A stretch of 64,000 nucleotides of DNA from a virus. Where the stretch lies: the IMG/VR virus record IMGVR_UViG_3300025405_000011, positions 1 to 64,000 of that record, one strand, 5' to 3'. The position numbers were made by a program, and so were the translations under genes. Of the stretch, positions 57,251-64,000 are shown piece by piece; positions within the stretch are counted from its first letter, which is position 1; every line of letters starts with the position of its first letter. The notes below the pieces were generated by a model. The model did not search any database. It had not been told where the DNA came from and saw only the letters and a program-made list of their open reading frames with translations.

Positions 57251-60079
57251 CTACCAGCTCGTTTTCTGTACTTGGCCTTGGAAGCCCATTAGGCCTGTAT
57301 GTGGAGCATTTGCATTACTCTTGATGTTTGCTTCTGTCCAACCTGTACCAAACATATTGAGTCCATAGTCTAGTAAAGAACCATTTTTAATAGGGGCAGT
57401 AAAGGCAGCAGTGGTAGTAAACCCTGAAGTACGAGAACCCTGATGTTGTACATTTACACAATAGAACTCATAACTATCAGTTCCACCACTTTCATTGTCA
57501 AGACTCATCTTAACTCTCATACCCGGATAGAGCTCGGGCATATAGGTGAGACTTACTTGACTAACGAACTGATCTGTCCACTTTTTCATAAAGACCATGA
57601 GTGCATAGAGATATTCTAGTGCATGTGTGTGAATCATTTGCTGTTCTTCTACATATGGTCTCATACCATATTTATTTAAAAAATCTACAGAGTTTTTCAT
57701 TGCTGTAGTTAGTGCTTCTGCATTAAGATTTAATGCTCCAAATAGAACCTGCATTGTACTAGTGTCTTGTATACTAACTATACCATTTGTACTTAGATAG
57801 TCACCAGTAGTAACTTGCTGCCCAATACCGGTAGTGTCTCCAACTATACCTACATGAGTGGTCAATTGTGAGTCATCATGATAGATTTGAAAGTCTATTA
57901 CTTCTACATCACTAATTTCAAGTGTAGGAGTTGTAGTATAAATACCATAATAATCTGGAAACCAAGCTACAAAATCTCCATTGGGAGCACTCTGGAAGTT
58001 TCTTAAACCAGCACCCACTATTTGCTGAAGATCAGCAATCAAAGGGTTGTCCATAATAAAAGATCTAGGAGTACCTAGATAGGCTAGTGATCTAACATCA
58101 ATAGTTGGAGCACCATATGCAGTATTCCAAGAATTGGTTAAGTTTAGACTACTACTATTGTTAGCATTGGCAGCAGCATTGGCAGCACCACTTGTATTTT
58201 GATTAAGCCCAGTATAGTTAGCAGAAAGTGTTATAGGCCTTCTGGCTCCTAGGTATTGAGTTCCCTTACCGCTATACACTTGACTATTAGAAGCTACTGT
58301 CCCACCCTTTATAGTATTCCAGTTAAGAGTCGAAGGCCCCTGCATTGGACCAGGGCCCCCAGTACCGATTTGTGTTCCATTTCCACTACTATCAAAGTCA
58401 CTATAGAGCATTATGACATGACTAGGTGCATTATTGGCAGTTTTTACTCCTGGAAAATTAAAAAATAGCAAATCTCCTTTTTGTGGCTTTGTATTTACAT
58501 CAAGGTATAGACCAGCAGGACCCCCTGACTTACCGGCTACTCCACCAGAAGCTCCAAATTGAGCTCCAGTGTAAGTTCCGATATCTATACCAGCACCATT
58601 TTTCCAACACCAATACATTAGGGCAGAGCAGTCAAAACTTACACTCGATGCACTAGCATTAGGGCTACTTTGAAGTCCACGATTAGTTTCACTATATTTA
58701 GAACCCACTCTACTCTTGGCTAGGGCCAATACTTTGTCTACAGTGCTACTAAGTACTTTAGAACCACTAGTTGTATTAGTGCCATAGGTAGATTGAATGT
58801 TTTTAGCAGCAGCCTTTTCAAGTGCAGTTTGTGGACCAAAGGCACTAATTTGTGTACTGTCTCCCCAAGTGACATTTATATTGGAGAGTACACTACCAGC
58901 AACTGGAGTATTCTTTGCAGTAATGGAAGTAGGGTCAGTACCATCCTGTAGATAAGCCCATACTCCCGGGTGTATTTGAAGAGTATTCTTGAGTTTGGGG
59001 TCATAGTTTCCAAATTTGTCTTGAGGAACTGAAGTTGCTCTTAAGACAACAATGTGTCCTGTATCATTATTACTAACCACTATTGGGCGTCCACTTTTAT
59101 TACCAGCACTAGCAATATTTCCAAAATCTTCAGCAAGCCATTGTTTTGCTACTGAGATTGAATCGTCTATGTTTTTTCTTTGAGCTAGAGTAGCTCCTGC
59201 AGGGTGAGTGACTTCTAAGTAGGCCCAATCAGCAGTACACCAATATATATCATGATGCAATATACTAAGGTCCCCATTGTTATCATTAATTACATCTAGA
59301 GCAGGCAAAGGATATGGATAGTATTCACCGGTACTACTTTTGTGTAGTAGAGGGACTGCTTTACTAGCACTAAATGTTGTATGTGCTGGTGCACCACTAT
59401 AGGTAATGTTTGTACTACCACCCAAACTTGTAGTAGAGTTTCCAGCAGTAATTCCAGCAACTCCTAGTATGGTAGAGAGCTCTGTTACAACATTTTGGTC
59501 TAGTTCATTTTGAGCTGTAGTTAGATTACTATAGGCAGCACTAGCAAAATTTATAAAGTTTTGTGGAATACCTTGTACATGAATATGAGCAGCATCCCAA
59601 CCTGCAACTCTACTGAGTATGTTTACTAGAGCTTGGTCGACTCCACCGTCACTATTGACAGTTTTATTATTGCTCATAGCTGCAGTATCCATATAATTAA
59701 GTAGCAATTGTTGAAACTCTACGAGAGTATTGTCCCAATAAGTCATCTGCAATTGATAGAGAGTACAGCTAGCCTGAATAGTTACTGGAGTAGGCACTAG
59801 TGTTTCTATTGGAGCATAAGTAACATAACCGGCAAAAGCCTGTACCCAAGTGGTTCTTTTTAAGAATACTACTATTCGATCCATCGTATTGATAGTTCTG
59901 TTATATTTTCTTCTAGGATTGTTAAGAGTACACTGAAAAGTACTAACAGCATTAGTCTGTCTATTCATATTGAAATCAGTTAGGTCTTCAGAGACATCTA
60001 CTGCTCCATTTTGTTGAGTATAGATTACCACTCGAACGTCTGGGCTATAGACAAAAGTACCGGACTTATTAAATGTCAT
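57251..60079 (-). CDS. Tail protein with NlpC/P60 peptidoglycan hydrolase domain
   Basis: A 942-residue structural lysin. The N-terminal 120 residues (DFNMNRQTNAVSTFQCTLNNP) and the C-terminal part resemble gp27/late-control-D-type baseplate hub domains. Residues about 445-615 form an NlpC/P60 endopeptidase domain with catalytic C484 in SFDCSALMYW and H554 in PSHVIMLY. A further VTHPAGATLAQRK segment near 290 may be a second wall-binding or peptidase unit. It would cut the host wall during DNA entry. Confidence 0.8.
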   Translation of the reverse strand: MTFNKSGTFVYSPDVRVVIYTQQNGAVDVSEDLTDFNMNRQTNAVSTFQCTLNNPRRKYNRTINTMDRIVVFLKRTTWVQAFAGYVTYAPIETLVPTPVTIQASCTLYQLQMTYWDNTLVEFQQLLLNYMDTAAMSNNKTVNSDGGVDQALVNILSRVAGWDAAHIHVQGIPQNFINFASAAYSNLTTAQNELDQNVVTELSTILGVAGITAGNSTTSLGGSTNITYSGAPAHTTFSASKAVPLLHKSSTGEYYPYPLPALDVINDNNGDLSILHHDIYWCTADWAYLEVTHPAGATLAQRKNIDDSISVAKQWLAEDFGNIASAGNKSGRPIVVSNNDTGHIVVLRATSVPQDKFGNYDPKLKNTLQIHPGVWAYLQDGTDPTSITAKNTPVAGSVLSNINVTWGDSTQISAFGPQTALEKAAAKNIQSTYGTNTTSGSKVLSSTVDKVLALAKSRVGSKYSETNRGLQSSPNASASSVSFDCSALMYWCWKNGAGIDIGTYTGAQFGASGGVAGKSGGPAGLYLDVNTKPQKGDLLFFNFPGVKTANNAPSHVIMLYSDFDSSGNGTQIGTGGPGPMQGPSTLNWNTIKGGTVASNSQVYSGKGTQYLGARRPITLSANYTGLNQNTSGAANAAANANNSSSLNLTNSWNTAYGAPTIDVRSLAYLGTPRSFIMDNPLIADLQQIVGAGLRNFQSAPNGDFVAWFPDYYGIYTTTPTLEISDVEVIDFQIYHDDSQLTTHVGIVGDTTGIGQQVTTGDYLSTNGIVSIQDTSTMQVLFGALNLNAEALTTAMKNSVDFLNKYGMRPYVEEQQMIHTHALEYLYALMVFMKKWTDQFVSQVSLTYMPELYPGMRVKMSLDNESGGTDSYEFYCVNVQHQGSRTSGFTTTAAFTAPIKNGSLLDYGLNMFGTGWTEANIKSNANAPHTGLMGFQGQVQKTSW

Positions 60080-60783
60080 TTAGTAGGCAATCCTTTTGTT
60101 GGCGCATTATTGATAAGAGTTTGTGTATCAGTCCAGTCACCATTATAGTTCCTTTGAGTGGCTGCAGTAGGGGCAAAAGCTACATTTGTCCCATTCATCA
60201 TAGAAGTTGGTGCAGTACCAGCAGTATTGGGATTAATAATGTTCATGGTATAGGTTTTAAAGAATACTGTCTTAAAACGAGCGTATTCTTTTTCTGAAGA
60301 CTGTATCCAACCTTCAAAACTTAAAGGTGCTAGTTTTGTCCCAGCAAACTTATTGGGCTTACTTGGATCACTCCAAGAATAAGAGGTTAGAGGATCAGGG
60401 GTTGTAGTATTAGAAGCTACATCTCCAGGACTATAGTGCAGAGACATAGGTTGTGGAATAGTAGAAGAAGTCATAGCCAGTTGATGCTGTCTAATGGCAT
60501 CTTGAAATTTATTCATACGAGTAAACCCATCTCGGTAATCTATTCCTTCAAAACCCAAAGGAATACTATTTAGATGTCTAGTAGCAGTCTGTAGAGGCCA
60601 AGCAATAGTAAAGGTAGCAAACATTTCACTACGTCTAATGGGAATGAAATTCATACCAGTTTGTAGTTGCTGAGCAGCATACTGATTGTCAGTAGCAGTA
60701 GAGATACTGGTTATATATACTTCATAAGGAAGTAATTTATTTTGTGCAGTACTATATAGATAGACTATTGCGTTCCCAGCCAT
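60076..60783 (-). CDS. Tail protein, unknown family
   Basis: A 235-residue protein. I start it at MAGNAIVYLYS (60783) rather than TTG at 60792. The FTIAWPLQTATRHLNS segment and the length fit a LysM-less tail or chaperone protein between tape measure and hub. It overlaps the hub gene by four bases. No family recognised. Confidence 0.55.
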   Translation of the reverse strand: MAGNAIVYLYSTAQNKLLPYEVYITSISTATDNQYAAQQLQTGMNFIPIRRSEMFATFTIAWPLQTATRHLNSIPLGFEGIDYRDGFTRMNKFQDAIRQHQLAMTSSTIPQPMSLHYSPGDVASNTTTPDPLTSYSWSDPSKPNKFAGTKLAPLSFEGWIQSSEKEYARFKTVFFKTYTMNIINPNTAGTAPTSMMNGTNVAFAPTAATQRNYNGDWTDTQTLINNAPTKGLPTK

Positions 60784-60935
60784 TGCTGCCAACTTTCTTC
60801 TGAGATTGGAACACTCTGGTGTATCATACCTGAGCTAGCTGACCAAGCAAATCCATTAAACCATACTACTTCTTCACTGGGTCTAAGTATTGGTTGTGAT
60901 ACTCTACAGTTTGCACGAATAGATTCTGACGACAT
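60765..60935 (-). CDS. Small tail-module protein
   Basis: A 56-residue frame (MSSESIRANC ... QQWLGTQ) that fills the gap between two tail genes and overlaps the next by 19 bases. It keeps the polar composition of its neighbours. Translation is supported by position and overlap only. Confidence 0.55.
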   Translation of the reverse strand: MSSESIRANCRVSQPILRPSEEVVWFNGFAWSASSGMIHQSVPISEESWQQWLGTQ

Positions 60936-60943
60936 TTAATCTC

Positions 60944-61549
60944 CTACTTAGTTGGTGTTAATAATGACGGGAATAGAGCTGTAATTTGATCAAGATTAAT
61001 CGATAGTCCAGCTTTACTAAGACCAGTCCAACCGGGGCTAAACCCAATACCTGCAGCTATTTGATCTAGTGCTGCAGCAGTACTAGTTTGTGCTGTAATA
61101 GCATTAAAGTCTTGTTCTACTTCTAGTTGTAGCATGTAAGGATAGGTAACAGTACTAACATCCCAGCCCATCTGCATTTGGGTGACCCATACTCTAAAAC
61201 CCAAATTGGTACTGGCACTATAAGTAACTACCGGAATACTTAGAGTCATACTCTGTTGATGAGTATTCTGACTATCCTGCATAGCTTTTATATTAGTATA
61301 CATGTCTAATAGTGCTGCTCTACTACCGGCCTCTCCTTGAATAGACATAGTGCTAATTTTAACTGATACTAGTTGAGTAACACGTCCACCAATGGTATCA
61401 AATGATCTATTGTTCATTTGATATTGCCACTCAACTCCATTTACATTAAAAGGAAAGTTATAGGTTTTACCAGTAATAGCATCATACATAGTGGCAGTAC
61501 TACTCTTGGTATTATTAGTAGAATTAGTATAGCCAAGTGTATTAGACAT
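60944..61549 (-). CDS. Tail protein, unknown family
   Basis: A 201-residue, beta-rich protein with a conserved-looking MSIQGEAGSRAALLDMY segment and YPYMLQLEVEQDF. Such genes next to the tape measure often encode baseplate or tail-tube-end proteins that join the hub. ATG shares bases with the tape-measure stop. Confidence 0.55.
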   Translation of the reverse strand: MSNTLGYTNSTNNTKSSTATMYDAITGKTYNFPFNVNGVEWQYQMNNRSFDTIGGRVTQLVSVKISTMSIQGEAGSRAALLDMYTNIKAMQDSQNTHQQSMTLSIPVVTYSASTNLGFRVWVTQMQMGWDVSTVTYPYMLQLEVEQDFNAITAQTSTAAALDQIAAGIGFSPGWTGLSKAGLSINLDQITALFPSLLTPTK

Positions 61550-64000
61550 TATGCATTACTTCCGGGAGTAGGTTTGGTATTGGCACTAGCTTGTCCTGTA
61601 CTAGCTTTTTGGCCTGTATAAGTAGAGCCATTTTCTAGTTGAGTTAACCACTTTTGAGCACCTGCAGTAAGAGTAAATGTATGAGTAGAGTTATTATAGG
61701 TTAGTCCCGATACATTTTGAGAAGTAGCATATGGAGTAGCATTGGCATAGTCTTTGACTCCCTTAGAAGTTAAAAATGCACTAACACTTTGAGCTCCATA
61801 GTTTTTGGCCCCAACTCCCATACCACTAACTTGAGCTGCTCCACTGGCTAGCATTGCCATTACCTTGGATTCACCACCAAATTCCTTAATTGCATTGTCC
61901 CAGGATACTGCTTTACCATTGACTACTATTGATTTAGCACCTTGTTCTAGAGTTAGTTGTGCTGCATTTGCCCCATAGTTATAGCCCATTTCAGTGTCTC
62001 TATAGGCACCACGGAAAGCTTTACCACTATCACTCATTGTTCTGAGTGCTTGATCACGTAGAGATTGTCCAGTGTTTCCCCCATCAGGTATATATCCAGC
62101 AGTATAACCTACAACTCCTTCAGCAAGTCCTAGAGCTCCTTCAGCAATTCCCTTAACTGAATTACCAACACCCGCTGCAACTGTCTCTAGAAAACCCCCC
62201 CACCCACTGCTATGTTTATGAGCAAGATCTGTAGTCATCTTCTTTTTAGCGGCATTTGCTTTCTTTTGTGGTTGATTACTATAGAAGTTCCAGAAATATT
62301 CAGCAGCAGCCTTAGGAGTATCCATACTCTTCTTTAGGCCTACTGATTGACCAATCATCTGTAGCATTTGAGGGTTAGACCCGGACATAAACTGACCCTT
62401 GGTGAGTCCTGGTTCAATACCAGCAAAGCCTATAATTTGCATAGCAACACTTCGTTCATCTCCAAGTAGAGTGGCTCCAGCATTATTGCCCATACTGTTT
62501 AATTTTCCAGCCACTTCCATATAGCCCACACCCAGTTGCTGAGCTAGTAGTGCTGTACCCACTTGTGTATTGAGTATTTCACTTCCGTTAACTCCTTGTT
62601 GCTGTAAGAACTGATTGCCTTGACCAAACATTGCTGAACCTTGACCAAATATACCTGCAGCTGCACCATTTAATCCTATACCGGCTCCAGTTATTGCTCC
62701 GCCTTGAGCCGCTTGGTTAGTATAGGCTGTACTGGTATTGGTACCTTGCATACCGCCCAGTGCTCCACCAATCATACCGCCTACTTGGCTAAGACTCATA
62801 CCGCCTAAAATACCAGCTTGTGCATATTGCTGACTGGCTTGATTGGTTAGACCATAACGAGCGAGATTGTTTAGAGCATAAGAGACATATTGACTATTGG
62901 CATTACCTTGATAACCCAAACCCATTCCAGCCATTTGTGCTTGTACTACATCTTGTGAGCTTACAAATGGGTTGAGTCCAAATCCCGACTTAAACATAGC
63001 CTGTAGACCTAGACCCATAGCATTTTGTTGATTGTTAGCACCCGTCATACTACCATACTGTTCAGATACTTTCATAAACTGTTGTATTGGAGCCATTACT
63101 GCTCTAGCTGCATTATAGCCAAATGCAGCTACAGTAACTGCTTGTGTTAGTACTGGAATCTTATCTAGTAGAGTAAAAGCAAACTTGCCTATTGTGCCTT
63201 CTAGTCGAGAAATCATTTTTTCTTCATGTTTACCAAAAGGACTTGTACCTTTTTCAAACTTGCGTCCCACTGGCCCGACTTCTCCAGTTATAGGGTCAAC
63301 TCCTCCGTAAACAGAGTCTTCTGCAGTTTGCTGTTCACGAGCAATACGTCCAGCATAGTTTCTTAGAGTTCTACGAGCAAACTGTGCCATTAGTCCACCA
63401 CCCTGTGGACCACTAACACTACGTAGTGTTTCTTGACCGTACTTGACTAGTTCTCCAGCCGGATTAGTTATGTCCATGTTGTTCTTTTTAACTATATCAT
63501 AGACACTGGGATAGTTCTTTTTAAAGTATTCTTGGTAGGGGTTGTTGGCAGATGAGTTGTTGGGACTAACACTCAGTCTACGGTAACCGCGACTATTATA
63601 TTCATTGCTAAGGTCATCATCGTAGCCATCATCTCCACCGCCTCCACCGCCTCCACCGCCTCCTCCACTGCCACTGCCATTACCTCCAGCACCAGCACTA
63701 GCACCACCACCAGCTGTAGGAAGTCCTCCTCCAACTGTTTCAACTCGAGGACCTCTTCTGCCCCAGTTGACCACTCTTCGAGCATAACCGGCTCTATCAA
63801 TGCTTTCTGGAATACCGTTTATAGTGGTTTCTTGACGGCCTGGTAGATCGGGATTTGAGATTGAACCGGCATCAGGGTTATAGCTAGAGCCTCTGACCAT
63901 ATTGTTCATATTGCCAAATCCACCAAATGGAAGTCCATATTGACCTAGTGTACTAAGCACTTGGTTTCCATTAACACCTAGACTACGAGCGGCTGTTAAA
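61549..64000 (-). CDS. Tape-measure-like tail protein, partial
   Basis: The reading frame stays open to the window edge (at least 816 codons); an in-frame GTG at 63960 is only an internal codon in all likelihood. The chain is rich in Gly, Ala, Gln and Asn, has hydrophobic helices (TLLDKIPVLTQAVTVAAFGYNAARAV, shown by its ends near 270-290), and many GMG/GLG repeats, fitting a tape measure or tail-lysis-like protein. A poly-glycine run lies near residue 100. The true N-terminus is beyond the window. Confidence 0.6.
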   Translation of the reverse strand, partial: LTAARSLGVNGNQVLSTLGQYGLPFGGFGNMNNMVRGSSYNPDAGSISNPDLPGRQETTINGIPESIDRAGYARRVVNWGRRGPRVETVGGGLPTAGGGASAGAGGNGSGSGGGGGGGGGGGDDGYDDDLSNEYNSRGYRRLSVSPNNSSANNPYQEYFKKNYPSVYDIVKKNNMDITNPAGELVKYGQETLRSVSGPQGGGLMAQFARRTLRNYAGRIAREQQTAEDSVYGGVDPITGEVGPVGRKFEKGTSPFGKHEEKMISRLEGTIGKFAFTLLDKIPVLTQAVTVAAFGYNAARAVMAPIQQFMKVSEQYGSMTGANNQQNAMGLGLQAMFKSGFGLNPFVSSQDVVQAQMAGMGLGYQGNANSQYVSYALNNLARYGLTNQASQQYAQAGILGGMSLSQVGGMIGGALGGMQGTNTSTAYTNQAAQGGAITGAGIGLNGAAAGIFGQGSAMFGQGNQFLQQQGVNGSEILNTQVGTALLAQQLGVGYMEVAGKLNSMGNNAGATLLGDERSVAMQIIGFAGIEPGLTKGQFMSGSNPQMLQMIGQSVGLKKSMDTPKAAAEYFWNFYSNQPQKKANAAKKKMTTDLAHKHSSGWGGFLETVAAGVGNSVKGIAEGALGLAEGVVGYTAGYIPDGGNTGQSLRDQALRTMSDSGKAFRGAYRDTEMGYNYGANAAQLTLEQGAKSIVVNGKAVSWDNAIKEFGGESKVMAMLASGAAQVSGMGVGAKNYGAQSVSAFLTSKGVKDYANATPYATSQNVSGLTYNNSTHTFTLTAGAQKWLTQLENGSTYTGQKASTGQASANTKPTPGSNA
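63633..63659 (-). repeat. Three 9-bp repeats coding poly-glycine
   Basis: The unit CTCCACCGC (plus strand) occurs three times perfectly and continues in degenerate form to about 63680. On the coding strand it gives a run of eleven glycines followed by aspartates. It is a likely slippage-prone flexible linker in the tape-measure-like protein. Confidence 0.8.

Noticed and set aside
63633-63680. Tandem repeat as a mobile or regulatory element
   Set aside because: It is in frame and codes only for a glycine linker in the tape-measure-like protein.
61549-63960. GTG at 63960 as the true start of the tape-measure-like protein
   Set aside because: The same frame continues open to the window edge (LTAARSLGVNGNQ), so the gene almost surely begins outside.
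61549-64000. Integrase, attachment site or lysogeny module
   Set aside because: No integrase, excisionase or clear repressor-operator switch was recognised anywhere in the window; the gene content is that of a lytic phage.

Overview
The window is a single, densely packed stretch of a large tailed-phage genome. Every convincing protein gene and all four tRNA genes lie on the minus strand, with start/stop overlaps (ATGA, TAATG, GTGA) almost throughout. Bulk GC looks like about 40 percent. A contractile-tail (myovirus-like) morphology is suggested by a baseplate J-like protein and a gp25-like wedge protein. The host is most likely an actinobacterium: there is a WhiB-type iron-sulfur regulator, a resuscitation-promoting-factor-like wall hydrolase in the lysis position, an HslV/proteasome-type peptidase, and three promoters placed so that their mRNAs would be leaderless. 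The low GC would fit a low-GC aquatic actinobacterium, but that is inference.

Layout in transcription order (high to low coordinates). 64000-49374: tail module (tape-measure-like protein cut by the window edge, small tail proteins, a tail protein with an NlpC/P60 peptidase domain, baseplate W and J, large fibre/baseplate protein). 49342-46556: SNF2-type helicase, Rpf-like endolysin, holin candidate. 46503-46437: a GC-rich foldable RNA candidate. 46398-40399: two GT-B glycosyltransferases, WhiB, a DNA methyltransferase, two 2-oxoglutarate oxygenases, a sulfotransferase. 40156-36615: tRNA-Arg, a high-GC island carrying the proteasome-like peptidase, regulators and a P-loop kinase. 36614-22791: UV endonuclease UvsE, then a long base-modification region. 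22791-11495: replication and recombination (helicase loader, DnaB, primase, SSB, GroES, DNA polymerase III alpha, RecA, nucleases, RuvC). 9312-1: sigma-like factor, DUF932-like protein, three tRNAs, Cys-rich proteins, large terminase.

The most exciting content is the modification region. FolE, QueD and QueE would make 7-carboxy-7-deazaguanine (CDG), and a DpdA-like transglycosylase would insert a 7-deazaguanine into DNA. QueC and QueF, which normally turn CDG into preQ0 and preQ1, are not seen in this window. Instead the DpdA operon carries a LuxE-like carboxylate-activating enzyme, a LuxC-like reductase and a class III aminotransferase, which together could convert a carboxylate to an aldehyde and then to an aminomethyl group. 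The same operon starts with an aspartate 1-decarboxylase (PanD, makes beta-alanine), two amidoligase genes (three amidoligase domains) and a methyltransferase. I propose a reductive-amination route from CDG to preQ1-type bases, with possible further amide-linked decoration.

Twelve promoter-like sites were found, all with exactly 17 bases between the boxes (TTGATT or TTGTTT, then TATACT, TAAACT or TATAAT in most cases). They define operon starts, including one directly before panD and one before queD. All coordinates were checked by hand against start and stop codons; protein family calls come from motif recognition, not searches.
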